Assembly (NCBI GenBank): GCA_963760435.1
Contig: CAVXDE010000026.1
Coordinates: forward strand, 62,001 to 126,000
Direction of reading: 5' to 3'
DNA length: 64,000 bases
Origin: JAFAXD01 sp963760435
GTDB lineage: Bacteria; Pseudomonadota; Alphaproteobacteria; Rhizobiales; Xanthobacteraceae
The position numbers and the translations under genes are program-made. How positions within the stretch are numbered: the first letter of the stretch is position 1; each line of letters starts with the position of its first letter. Below the pieces are notes generated by a model. It was not told the origin of the DNA, made no database searches, and worked only from the letters and a program-made list of their open reading frames with translations. Positions 26,236 through 34,481 of the stretch are shown one piece after another.

Positions 26236-26279
26236 TTTACCTCTCCCCGCTTGCGGAACCGCTTGCGGCGAGAGGTAAA
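26236..26279. repeat. Palindromic intergenic element / hairpin
   Basis: TTTACCTCTCCCCGC (26236-26250) pairs with GCGGCGAGAGGTAAA (26265-26279) with one mismatch, and the loop holds a smaller GCGG-AA-CCGC hairpin. The CCTCTCCCCGC...GCGG.GAGAGG pattern is like the dispersed palindromes of Bradyrhizobium-type genomes. It also separates two convergent genes and may terminate both. Nothing else is seen in 26188-26433. Confidence 0.6.
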
Positions 26280-26433
26280 AGATGCCCGGTCCATACATGA
26301 CCTTTTCATCATACATGGCGTCGTTCACTCCACCCCGCAGCGTCCTGGGTCTCCGACGGCACGGGCTCTGGATCGGTGGCCTTATGACCGGGGGGCGCCT
26401 CCGTTGGGGCGGGCTCCGAAATGGAGGAGCGAC

Positions 26434-28779
26434 CTACTCTGCCGCTTCCCGCCAATTCGTGACGTGAGCCTTTGGCTTGGCCTTGAGTTTCAGCTCGGTG
26501 AGTTCCTCGCGGTCGCGCGCACTGTTGCGGAACAGCTGGTCGAGGCCCGAGAGATACTGCGGCGGACAGTGGATCGACTGGGCGCCATACCAAGCCGCCG
26601 CGTGCAAGGTGAATGACGGGTCGACCAGATGCGGGCGCGCGAGTGCCACAAGGTCGGCGCGGCCCGCAGCCACGATGGTGTTGACCTGATCGGCGGTGGT
26701 AATCGCACCCACGCACATCGTGGCGAGTCCACCCTCGTTGCGGATCTGATCGGAGAACGGCGTCTGGTACATGCGCCCATAAACCGGATGCGACTCCGCT
26801 ACCGTTTGACCGGTGGACACGTCGATCAGGTCGCAGCCTGCATCCGCGAACGCCCGCGCCAGGATCACCGCGTCATCGCCGGTAAGACCGCCATCGACCC
26901 AATCGGTTGCCGAGATGCGCACGGACATCGGCTTCTCGTCCGGCCACGCGGCGCGCATGGCGCGGAACACTTCCAGTGGAAAACGCATGCGGTTTTCCAG
27001 CGAGCCGCCGTACCCATCGGTCCGCTTGTTGGTGAGCGGAGAGATGAAGCTTGCCAGCAGATAACCGTGCGCCGCGTGCAACTCCAACATATCGAAGCCC
27101 GCGCGCACGGCGCGCTTGGTCGCCGCTACGTAATCCGCAACGACTTCATCCATGTCGGCGCGCGTCATCTCGCGCGGCACCTGGCTGTTGGGGAAGTAGG
27201 GCAACGGCGATGCCGCCATGATCGGCCAGGCGCCCGACTCGAGCGGCTCGTCGATCCCCTCCCACATCAGCTTGGTCGCGCCTTTGCGGCCGGCGTGCCC
27301 GAGCTGCAAACAGAACTTGGCGCGCGAGTTGGCGTGCACGAAATCGACGATGCGCTTCCAGGCCGCCTCGTGCGCGTCAGAATACATGCCTGCGCACCCG
27401 GGCGAGATGCGGGCGTCGCGCGAGACGTCGGTCATCTCGGTAAACATGAGCCCGGCGCCGCCGATGGCGCGCGCGCCGTAGTGCACCAGATGCCAATCTC
27501 CCGGCAGGCCATCCGTCGCCGAGTATTGACACATGGGGGAAACAACGACGCGGTTTTCGACCGTCATGCCGCGCAGCCGGAACGGCTGGAACATCGGCGC
27601 AACCGGATGCTCCACGTCCACTTCAAAGCCTTGCCGGCTCACGTCGCGGGCGGTGGCGCGGTCGATCTCATCGACGAATTCCGGCGCGCGCAGGCGCAGG
27701 TTGTCGTAGGTAATCGCTTTCGAGCGCGTCATCAGCCCGAACACGAATCGGGTCGGCTCCATATTCCAGAAACGGTCGACATGTTCGAACCACACCAGCG
27801 AGACATCGGCGGCGTGCTGCGTCTTCTCCACTTCCTCGCGCCGCTCGGTCTCGAAATGCGCAAGCGCCTTGGTGACGTCGCGTCCGCCCACGGCACGGAA
27901 TGAATCAAACAGCGCGCACGCGTCCTCCATGGCGAGCTTCGTGCCCGAGCCGATGGAGAAATGCGCCGTCGCCTTGGCGTCGCCCATCAGGACGATGTTG
28001 TCCTTGACCCAGCGCTCGTTGGAGATGCGCGGGAAGTTGCGCCAGAGCGATCGATTGATCAGCAGGCGATGGCCTTGCAGTTCCTTGGCGAAGACGCCCT
28101 CCAGGAACTGCGCTGACTGCTGCTCGTCGAGCTTGTCGAGCCCGGCTTTCTGGAACGTCTCCGGCTGCACCTCGAGGATCCAGGTCGAGCGGTTTGGCTC
28201 ATACTGGTAGGTGTGGGCGATGAAGATGCCGTACTCGGTCTCGCGGAAGAAAAACGAAAACGCATCAAGCGGGCGGGTCGAACCCATCCAGGTGAACTTG
28301 TTGGGCCGAAAGTCGATCTTGGTGCCGAAATGCTCCTGGTTGGCGGCCCGAATGGCGCTGTTGACGCCGTCGGCGGCAATGATCAAGTCGGCATCGCGCA
28401 TCGCGGCGAGACTTGGGTCGACCTCAGTCTCAAACCGAAGATCGACCCCGAGCGCACGCGCCCGCTGCTGCAGCAGGTTGAGCAGGGTCATGCGCGAGCA
28501 GCCAGCAAAGCCGTTGCCGCCGACACGCTGCACCAGATCCTTGAAATGGATCTCGATGTCGTCCCAATAGGCGAAATTGTCGGTGATGGCGCGGTAGCTC
28601 TCGCGGTCGTAGCGCTCGAAATTGGCGAGCGTCTCGGCGGAGAACACGACGCCGAAACCGAACGTATCGTTCGGCCGGTTGCGCTCGAACACTGTGATCT
28701 GGGTGTCCGGCCAAGCGTTCTTCATCAGGATCGCGAAATACAGCCCGGCCGGGCCGCCGCCCACGACATTGATTTTCAT
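26434..28779 (-). CDS. Bifunctional aryl-CoA monooxygenase/reductase (salicylyl-CoA 5-hydroxylase / 2-aminobenzoyl-CoA monooxygenase type), copy 1
   Basis: 781 residues, two fused flavoenzymes. Residues 1-390 are a class A FAD monooxygenase: VVGGGPAGLYFAI (dinucleotide fold), DLIIAADGVNSAIR (DG motif), NIVLMGDAKATAHFSIGSG (GD motif). Residues from about 395 are an old-yellow-enzyme FMN reductase: VVSPMCQYSA with Cys417, HAAHGYLLASF (substrate His pair), YGGSLENRMRFP. In Azoarcus evansii such a fusion hydroxylates and then reduces the ring of 2-aminobenzoyl-CoA. The divergent operon encodes ligase, dehydrogenase, hydratase, SDR, RidA-like and MarR proteins, matching that pathway. Two repeated palindromes lie in its promoter region. 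Substrate (2-aminobenzoyl-CoA versus salicylyl-CoA) is inferred from context. Confidence 0.88.
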   Translation of the reverse strand: MKINVVGGGPAGLYFAILMKNAWPDTQITVFERNRPNDTFGFGVVFSAETLANFERYDRESYRAITDNFAYWDDIEIHFKDLVQRVGGNGFAGCSRMTLLNLLQQRARALGVDLRFETEVDPSLAAMRDADLIIAADGVNSAIRAANQEHFGTKIDFRPNKFTWMGSTRPLDAFSFFFRETEYGIFIAHTYQYEPNRSTWILEVQPETFQKAGLDKLDEQQSAQFLEGVFAKELQGHRLLINRSLWRNFPRISNERWVKDNIVLMGDAKATAHFSIGSGTKLAMEDACALFDSFRAVGGRDVTKALAHFETERREEVEKTQHAADVSLVWFEHVDRFWNMEPTRFVFGLMTRSKAITYDNLRLRAPEFVDEIDRATARDVSRQGFEVDVEHPVAPMFQPFRLRGMTVENRVVVSPMCQYSATDGLPGDWHLVHYGARAIGGAGLMFTEMTDVSRDARISPGCAGMYSDAHEAAWKRIVDFVHANSRAKFCLQLGHAGRKGATKLMWEGIDEPLESGAWPIMAASPLPYFPNSQVPREMTRADMDEVVADYVAATKRAVRAGFDMLELHAAHGYLLASFISPLTNKRTDGYGGSLENRMRFPLEVFRAMRAAWPDEKPMSVRISATDWVDGGLTGDDAVILARAFADAGCDLIDVSTGQTVAESHPVYGRMYQTPFSDQIRNEGGLATMCVGAITTADQVNTIVAAGRADLVALARPHLVDPSFTLHAAAWYGAQSIHCPPQYLSGLDQLFRNSARDREELTELKLKAKPKAHVTNWREAAE

Positions 28780-28841
28780 AAGACTGCTCCGCTCGCCGCG
28801 CCGACCTTACCGGAAATACCTTGTATTCTCTATTGCAAAAT

Positions 28842-28859
28842 ACTTTAAGCTTAAAATAT
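28842..28859. promoter_or_regulatory. Candidate MarR operator 1
   Basis: ACTTTAAGCTTAAAATAT, containing the perfect palindrome TTTAAGCTTAAA, 62 bases upstream of the monooxygenase/reductase start in the divergent promoter region. Confidence 0.7.
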
Positions 28860-28898
28860 CTCGGCGACAATCCACCCGACCCGGCTTGAACTGAAAAA

Positions 28899-28916
28899 AC
28901 TTTAAACTTAAAATAT
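28899..28916. promoter_or_regulatory. Candidate MarR operator 2
   Basis: ACTTTAAACTTAAAATAT, differing from operator 1 at a single base and spaced 57 bases from it, 26 bases upstream of the SDR start. Two near-identical sites, each by one of the divergent starts, suggest joint control by the MarR protein encoded at 29710. Confidence 0.7.
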
Positions 28917-28942
28917 TTACGGCGCTTTGGAGACGGAATCGA

Positions 28943-29704
28943 GTGACAACCCTTGCGGGTCATCATGCCGTAGTCACTGGCGGAGGTCGCGGCATTGGCC
29001 GTGCCACGGCCCGCGCGCTCGCGCACGCTGGCGCGGTGGTGACCGTCATGGGGCGCACGGCCGCCACCCTGATCGATACCGTCGACCGGGGAGACGCCAG
29101 CGCCTACGCGGTTGCCGACGTCACCGACCGGGCGTCCGTCGATGCCGCTATTAAAGACGCTGAAGCCGAATGCGGGCCGATCAGTATTCTCGTCGCCAAT
29201 GCAGGCGCGGCCGAGAGCGCGCCGTTCGGCAAATCGAGCCCCGATCTGTTCCGCCAAATGTTCGAGGTGAACACACTCGGTTCCGTTCATGCCATGCAGG
29301 CGGTGCTCGGCGGTATGATCGAGCGCGGCTTCGGCCGCGTGGTCGCGATCGCCTCGACCGCCGGATTGAAAGGCTACGGCTATGTATCAGCGTACTGTGC
29401 CGCCAAGCACGCCGTCGTCGGCCTCGTACGCGCGGTTGCCGCAGAGACCATCAAGACCGGGGTGACCGTTAATGCCATCTGCCCGGGCTTCACGGATACC
29501 GACATCGTCGACCAAAGCCTGCAGCGCATCATGCAAACAACCGGGCGCTCGCGCGAGGACGCCCTTGCCGGCATCCTCAAGGGGACGCCGCTGGGCCGGC
29601 TGATCAAGCCTGAGGAAGTTGCCGCGGCGGTGGTGTTTTTGTGTTTGCCGGAAGCGGCTGCCATCACGGGCACGACCTTGCCCATTGCCGCGGGGGAGAT
29701 TTGA
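28943..29704 (+). CDS. SDR-family NAD(P)-dependent oxidoreductase
   Basis: 253 residues, GTG start with GGAGA upstream. Rossmann motif TGGGRGIGRATARAL, NAG motif (VANAGAAES) and catalytic YCAAK are all present. In this operon it would oxidise the 3-hydroxyacyl-CoA made by the neighbouring hydratase, a beta-oxidation-like step on the reduced ring. First gene of a plus-strand operon; its TGA stop is a few bases from the MarR start. Confidence 0.85.
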   Translation: MTTLAGHHAVVTGGGRGIGRATARALAHAGAVVTVMGRTAATLIDTVDRGDASAYAVADVTDRASVDAAIKDAEAECGPISILVANAGAAESAPFGKSSPDLFRQMFEVNTLGSVHAMQAVLGGMIERGFGRVVAIASTAGLKGYGYVSAYCAAKHAVVGLVRAVAAETIKTGVTVNAICPGFTDTDIVDQSLQRIMQTTGRSREDALAGILKGTPLGRLIKPEEVAAAVVFLCLPEAAAITGTTLPIAAGEI

Positions 29705-29709
29705 CCGCC

Positions 29710-30228
29710 ATGCAAGACACGACGGCCATTCCACTGGACGCCGAGACCAAGGTGGCGGAGCGCCCGGGTGATCACCAGGCCGAACTGCGGCTGTGGCTGC
29801 GCCTCCTCACCTGCACCAATCTGATCGAGACGGAGATCCGCCGCCGCCTGCGCGAGGAATTCAATGTGACTTTGCCGCGCTTCGACTTGATGGCGCAGCT
29901 CGACAAAAATCCCGGCGGCATGACTTTGGGCGAGCTCTCCTCGCGCATGATGGTCTCGAACGGCAACGTCACCGGACTGGTCGAGCGGTTGCTTGCGCTG
30001 GGGCTATTGGACCGCCGTCCCTCCCCCAATGATCGCCGCGCGCAGCTGGTGAGCCTGAGCAGCGACGGCCGGCGCGCATTCCGTTCCATGGCTCGCACCC
30101 ATGAAAATTGGGTCGCCGAGATATTTGCCGAGCTGGGTCCGGGCGAGATCGACGACATGATGCGCCTTCTCGCCAAAGCTAAGACGTCAACCGCCAAAGC
30201 GGTCGCAAACCGGGATGCCGCCAAATGA
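29710..30228 (+). CDS. MarR-family transcriptional regulator 1
   Basis: 172 residues. Winged-helix core: LPRFDLMAQLDKNPGGMTLG, ELSSRMMVSNGNVTGLVERL (recognition helix), GLLDRRPSPNDRRAQLVSLS (wing). MarR proteins of this type usually repress aromatic degradation genes until the CoA thioester binds. Encoded inside the operon it probably controls, between SDR and hydratase genes; its stop overlaps the hydratase ATG by four bases. The two TTTAARCTTAAA sites at 28842 and 28899 are the likely targets. A TTG at 29701 is an alternative start. Confidence 0.87.
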   Translation: MQDTTAIPLDAETKVAERPGDHQAELRLWLRLLTCTNLIETEIRRRLREEFNVTLPRFDLMAQLDKNPGGMTLGELSSRMMVSNGNVTGLVERLLALGLLDRRPSPNDRRAQLVSLSSDGRRAFRSMARTHENWVAEIFAELGPGEIDDMMRLLAKAKTSTAKAVANRDAAK

Positions 30229-31058
30229 CGCCCGCGAACCCGGTCACCCTGCCGTTGCGCAGCTTCAAGGCCACGCATCTGCGGTTCGAGGTCGACGGCA
30301 AGGTCGCGACGCTGACGCTCGACCGGCCGGAGAAGAAGAACCCCCTCACCTTCGAGAGCTATGCCGAAGTGGTCGGCCTCTTCCGCGCCGCCGCGCAGGA
30401 CCAGGAGGTCAAGGCAATCGTCGTCACCGGCGCGGGCGGGAATTTCTCGTCAGGCGGCGATGTGTTCGAGATCATCGCCCCGCTGATCGAGATGAAAACG
30501 ACGGAACTGCTCGCCTTCACCAAGATGACCGGCGAGGTGGTCAAGGCGATGCGCGCCTGCCCGCAGCCGATCATCGCTGCCATTGACGGCGTGTGCGCCG
30601 GTGCCGGTGCGATCGTCGCCATGGCCTCCGATCTGCGCGTCGGCACCGCCAATGCCAAGGTCGCATTCCTGTTCAATCGCGTCGGGCTTGCCGGCTGCGA
30701 CATGGGCGCGTGCGCGATCCTTCCCCGCATCATCGGCCAGGGCCGTGCCGCCGAGTTGTTGTTCACCGGGCGCGTACTCGGCGGCGAAGAGGCACACCGC
30801 TGGGGCTTCTTCAATCGCGTCGCCGCGCCGGATGCGCTGCTGACCGACGCGCGCGCGCTCGCCGCCGAGATTGCCGCAGGTCCGACATTTGCCAATGGCA
30901 TGACCAAGCGCATGTTGGAAATGGAGTGGGCAATGTCAGTCGAAGCGGCGGTCGAGGCCGAGGCGGTGGCGCAGGCGCTGTGCATGAAAACCGAGGATTT
31001 CGCGCGGGCCTATCGGGCCTTCGCGGCCAAACAGAAGCCCGTGTTTGAAGGCGATTGA
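30225..31058 (+). CDS. Enoyl-CoA hydratase/isomerase-family protein
   Basis: 277 residues. Crotonase fold: VATLTLDRPEKKNPLTFESY, the oxyanion-hole loop TGAGGNFSSGGDVFEI, and IAAIDGVCAGAGAIVAMASDL. It would hydrate the unsaturated ring acyl-CoA in the aromatic pathway. Coupled by ATGA overlap to the MarR gene and followed directly by the acyl-CoA dehydrogenase. The segment after the oxyanion loop (FLFNRVGLAGCDMGAC) lacks the usual QPE glutamate, as in several crotonases of ring pathways, so the exact reaction may differ from simple hydration. Confidence 0.85.
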   Translation: MTPANPVTLPLRSFKATHLRFEVDGKVATLTLDRPEKKNPLTFESYAEVVGLFRAAAQDQEVKAIVVTGAGGNFSSGGDVFEIIAPLIEMKTTELLAFTKMTGEVVKAMRACPQPIIAAIDGVCAGAGAIVAMASDLRVGTANAKVAFLFNRVGLAGCDMGACAILPRIIGQGRAAELLFTGRVLGGEEAHRWGFFNRVAAPDALLTDARALAAEIAAGPTFANGMTKRMLEMEWAMSVEAAVEAEAVAQALCMKTEDFARAYRAFAAKQKPVFEGD

Positions 31059-31059
31059 G

Positions 31060-32247
31060 ATGCTCGGCGATACGCTGCACTGGCCCTGGTTCACTGATGA
31101 GCACCGCGCTTACGCGACGCGGCTGATGCGCTGGGCGGAGCAGAACCTCGCGCACCTGCCGCACGATGATGTTGATGACGCCTGCCGCACGCGCGTGCGT
31201 CTGCTGGGCGAGGCCGGCTTCCTCAAAGCGGCTGTCCCGAAGGCTTATGGCGGACTACACGATACGTTCGATGTGCGCACGCTCTGTTTGTCGCGCGACA
31301 TCCTCAGCTTTCACGATGGCCTTGCCGATTTTGCCTTCGCGATGCAGGGGCTCGGCACAGGCGCCATCACTTTGTTTGGTTCGGATGCGTTAAAGGCGCG
31401 CTATCTTCCGGCCGTGGCCGCGGGCCGCGCCATCGCGGCATTCGCTTTGTCCGAGCCGGAGGCTGGATCCGACGTCGCCGCGCTCGCCATGACGGCTGAG
31501 CCTGACGGCAATGATTATGTGCGTCTCGACGGACGCAAGACTTGGATTTCCAACGGCGGCATTGCGGACTTTTATGTGGTGTTCGCCCGCACCGGCGAAG
31601 GTCCGGGCGCGAAAGGGCTCTCGGCATTTGTTGTTGATGCCGATACACCAGGATTTTCCATTGCCGAGCGCATCGAGGTGATCGCGCCGCATCCGCTGGC
31701 GACGCTCGCCTTTGACGGCGCACGCGTGCCGGCTGAGAACCGCTTGGGCCGCCCGGGCGAAGGTTTCAAGGTCGCCATGGCGACGCTTGATATTTTCCGC
31801 TCCACCGTCGGTGCCGCGGCGCTTGGCTTTGCCCGGCGCGCGCTGGCCGAAACCGTCGAGCGCGCCGCGACGCGCAAACTCTTCGGCGCGCCGCTCGCTG
31901 AATTGCAGCTTACCCAAGCCACAATTGCAGACAGCGTGTCGGAGGTCGATGCCGCGGCCCTGCTCGTCTACCGCTCGGCTTGGACCAAGGACTCTGGCGC
32001 CGCGCGCGTTACGCGCGAAGCCGCGATCGCGAAGATGTTCGCAACCGAGGCGGCGCAGCGCGTGATCGACCGCGCCGTGCAGATCTTCGGCGGCCTCGGC
32101 GTTACCAAAGGCGTGAAGGTAGAGGAGCTCTATCGCGAGATTCGCGCGTTGCGGATCTACGAAGGCGCCACCGAAGTGCAGAAACTCGTGATTGCCCGGG
32201 AAACCCTCAAACAACATTCCGCCAAATCGGCGCTTGCCGCCGAGTAA
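31060..32247 (+). CDS. Acyl-CoA dehydrogenase-family protein
   Basis: 395 residues from ATG 31060 (GAAGG 7 bases upstream). FAD-dependent dehydrogenase: FALSEPEAGSDVAALAM (FAD loop), KTWISNGGIADFYVV, and RIYEGATEVQKLVIARE, which carries the catalytic Glu next to the adenine-binding region. In the 2-aminobenzoate-type route it would introduce a double bond beside the CoA ester of the reduced ring. Middle gene of the operon. Confidence 0.88.
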   Translation: MLGDTLHWPWFTDEHRAYATRLMRWAEQNLAHLPHDDVDDACRTRVRLLGEAGFLKAAVPKAYGGLHDTFDVRTLCLSRDILSFHDGLADFAFAMQGLGTGAITLFGSDALKARYLPAVAAGRAIAAFALSEPEAGSDVAALAMTAEPDGNDYVRLDGRKTWISNGGIADFYVVFARTGEGPGAKGLSAFVVDADTPGFSIAERIEVIAPHPLATLAFDGARVPAENRLGRPGEGFKVAMATLDIFRSTVGAAALGFARRALAETVERAATRKLFGAPLAELQLTQATIADSVSEVDAAALLVYRSAWTKDSGAARVTREAAIAKMFATEAAQRVIDRAVQIFGGLGVTKGVKVEELYREIRALRIYEGATEVQKLVIARETLKQHSAKSALAAE

Positions 32248-32260
32248 TGGGAAGCACGCC

Positions 32261-33907
32261 ATGTTCGCGACCGGCCATGTGGATACCTTCGCCCGCGACA
32301 ACCTCCCCACACAGTCGGATTGGCCGGAGTTCCGCTTCATCCTGCCCGAGCTGAACTATCCGGAGCGGCTCAACTGCGTCACCGAATTACTGGATCGCTG
32401 GGTCGAGCTCGGCACGGGCGATCAGCCCTGCCTGATCACGCCGACCGAGACGCTGACCTACGCGGCCCTGCAAGAGCGCGTCAATCGCATCGCCAATGTG
32501 CTCACCCATGACCTCGGCATGGTCGCCGGCAATCGCGTGCTGCTGCGCTCGCCCAACAACGCCATGATGGCGGCCGCGTGGTTCGCTGTCATCAAGGCGG
32601 GCGGGGTTGCGGTTGCCACCATGCCGCTGCTGCGGGCCCGCGAGCTTGTCTATCCGATCACCAAGGCTCAAATCACGCTCGCGCTCTGCGATGCGCGCAT
32701 CGGCGAGGATCTGGAGAAGGCCAAGACGCAGTGCGAGGGCCTCAAGCGCATTGCCTATTGGGGCAGCGACCGCGCCGACGACCTGACAAAGTTAATGGCT
32801 CAACCTGGTTACGAGCGCTTTGCGGCCGCCAACACCGCAAGCGATGACGTATGTTTGATCGCCTTCACCTCCGGCACCACCGGCGAGCCGAAGGGAACAA
32901 TGCATTTTCACCGCGACATTCTCGCGACCTGCGATAGCTTCGGCAAGCACGTGCTGCGTCCCGTGGCGTCCGATCGTTTTATCGGATCCGCCCCCCTCGC
33001 CTTCACGTTCGGCCTCGGCGGCCATTTGTTGTTCCCGATGCGGGTCGGCGCCTCCACCATTCTGATCGAGCGCGCCTCGCCTGATGAGTTCTTCGCCGCC
33101 GTCGCAACATATCGGGCAACGATCACGTTTACGGCGCCCACGGCCTATCGGGCGATCCTGCCGAAGATTGCCTCGCTCGATGTCTCATCGCTGCGTAAAG
33201 GGGTCTCGGCCGGCGAGACCTTGCCCAAGGCAACCTTCGAGGCCTGGGAGAAAGCAACCGGGATCCGCCTCCTGGACGGACTTGGCTCGACCGAGATGTT
33301 CCACATCTTCGTCTGCTCGCCGGAGGAGGAAGCGCGCGCCGGCGCCACCGGCCGTGTCGTGCCCGGCTATGAGGCGCGCGTGGTCGACGAGAAGGGCCGC
33401 GAAGTGCCGCCCGGTACGGTCGGGCGCCTGGCCGTCCGCGGCCCCACCGGGTGCCGGTATCTGGCCGACCCGCGTCAGCGCAAATACGTGGAGGGTGGCT
33501 GGAACCTGCCGGGCGACACCTACATGATGGATGAGGAAGGGTACTTCCATTATCAGGCCCGCTCCGATGACATGATCATCTCCGCGGGCTACAACATCGC
33601 CGGCCCGGAGGTGGAGGCCGCTCTGCTCACGCATCCCGCCGTCGCCGAATGCGGCGTAGTCGGTGCGCCCGACCCCGATCGCGGCATGATCGTGAAGGCC
33701 TACGTGATCCTGCGTCCCGATCGGGTCGGCGACGCAGCGCTCACTAAAGCGCTGCAGGACTACGCCAAGGAGCAGATTGCGCCCTTCAAATACCCGCGCG
33801 CCATCGAATATGTCACCGAGCTTCCGAAAACCCCGACCGGCAAGCTGCAGCGCTTCGAACTGCGCCGCATGGCGGCGGTCGCCGCCGGCCAGAAACTCGC
33901 GTCCTGA
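32261..33907 (+). CDS. Benzoate-CoA ligase family protein (probable 2-aminobenzoate-CoA ligase)
   Basis: 548 residues. AMP-forming acyl-CoA synthetase: P-loop IAFTSGTTGEPKGTMHF, GLGSTEMFHIF, DMIISAGYNIAGPEVE, and the C-terminal Lys motif PKTPTGKLQRFELR. It activates an aromatic acid with ATP and CoA, the entry step. The neighbouring monooxygenase/reductase fusion points to 2-aminobenzoate (anthranilate). ATG 32261 with GGGAAG upstream is preferred; an earlier in-frame start adds 23 unrelated residues. Confidence 0.87.
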   Translation: MFATGHVDTFARDNLPTQSDWPEFRFILPELNYPERLNCVTELLDRWVELGTGDQPCLITPTETLTYAALQERVNRIANVLTHDLGMVAGNRVLLRSPNNAMMAAAWFAVIKAGGVAVATMPLLRARELVYPITKAQITLALCDARIGEDLEKAKTQCEGLKRIAYWGSDRADDLTKLMAQPGYERFAAANTASDDVCLIAFTSGTTGEPKGTMHFHRDILATCDSFGKHVLRPVASDRFIGSAPLAFTFGLGGHLLFPMRVGASTILIERASPDEFFAAVATYRATITFTAPTAYRAILPKIASLDVSSLRKGVSAGETLPKATFEAWEKATGIRLLDGLGSTEMFHIFVCSPEEEARAGATGRVVPGYEARVVDEKGREVPPGTVGRLAVRGPTGCRYLADPRQRKYVEGGWNLPGDTYMMDEEGYFHYQARSDDMIISAGYNIAGPEVEAALLTHPAVAECGVVGAPDPDRGMIVKAYVILRPDRVGDAALTKALQDYAKEQIAPFKYPRAIEYVTELPKTPTGKLQRFELRRMAAVAAGQKLAS

Positions 33908-33922
33908 AAGCAGAAAGTACAA

Positions 33923-34345
33923 ATGTCTGATCAACAAACAAAGTCGCGTCCGCGCGCCATCAACCTGCTGCCGGCCGGATGGCCACCGCCCAAAGGCTAT
34001 GCCAACGGCATCAAGACGCGCGGCGAATTGATTTTCGTTGCCGGGCAGATCGGCTGGGACACGCAGGGCCGCTTTGCCCAGGGCTTTGTGGCGCAGGCCC
34101 GCAAGGCGCTGCAGAACATCGTCGAGGTGCTGGCGAGCGGCGGCGCCAAGCCTGAGCACATGGTGCGCATGACCTGGTACGTGACCGACATCGTAGCCTA
34201 TCGCACCTCGCTCGCGGCGCTGGGCGAAGCTTATCGCGACGTCATGGGCCGAAATTTTCCAACAATGACGCTCATCGCGGTACAGGCCCTCGCCGAGCCT
34301 GACGCACTGGTCGAGATCGAAGCGACGGCGGTCATTCCGGATTGA
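33923..34345 (+). CDS. RidA-family protein
   Basis: 140 residues. YjgF/YER057c/UK114 fold: GELIFVAGQIGWDTQGRF, QARKALQNIVEVLASGGA, VEIEATAVIPD. RidA enzymes hydrolyse reactive enamines/imines to keto compounds and ammonia. In this operon an enamine is expected after reduction of a 2-aminobenzoyl-CoA ring, so deamination is a plausible job. However, the Arg of classical RidA (position 105 in E. coli, VARLP) is absent: the matching stretch reads QALAEPDALVEIEA. The chemistry may therefore differ or use another residue. Confidence 0.85.
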   Translation: MSDQQTKSRPRAINLLPAGWPPPKGYANGIKTRGELIFVAGQIGWDTQGRFAQGFVAQARKALQNIVEVLASGGAKPEHMVRMTWYVTDIVAYRTSLAALGEAYRDVMGRNFPTMTLIAVQALAEPDALVEIEATAVIPD

Positions 34346-34371
34346 AGCGCAATGCGTTGACGGTCGCATGA

Positions 34372-34398
34372 GTGCGTTGCGTGCGTTGCGTGCGCTGC
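34372..34398. repeat. Short tandem repeat, 3 x 9 bases
   Basis: GTGCGTTGC repeated twice exactly, then GTGCGCTGC, between the RidA-like gene and the LLM monooxygenase gene. No function evident. Confidence 0.7.
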
Positions 34399-34481
34399 TT
34401 TGACCTATCGCAAAGCACGCTGCCTTTTGTGTGCGCCCTATCCCGAGTTCCTGATCGACACGTGTTGGAAGGCTAGTCCGC

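Noticed and set aside
26629..27903. 424-residue plus-strand open frame antisense to the first fusion flavoenzyme
   Set aside because: His/Arg-rich shadow; the minus strand carries conserved flavoenzyme motifs across the same span. The same applies to 36449-37726 opposite the second fusion.
34372..34398. Tandem 9-base repeat considered as a CRISPR or regulatory iteron array
   Set aside because: Only three copies, no spacers, no cas genes or replication gene nearby.
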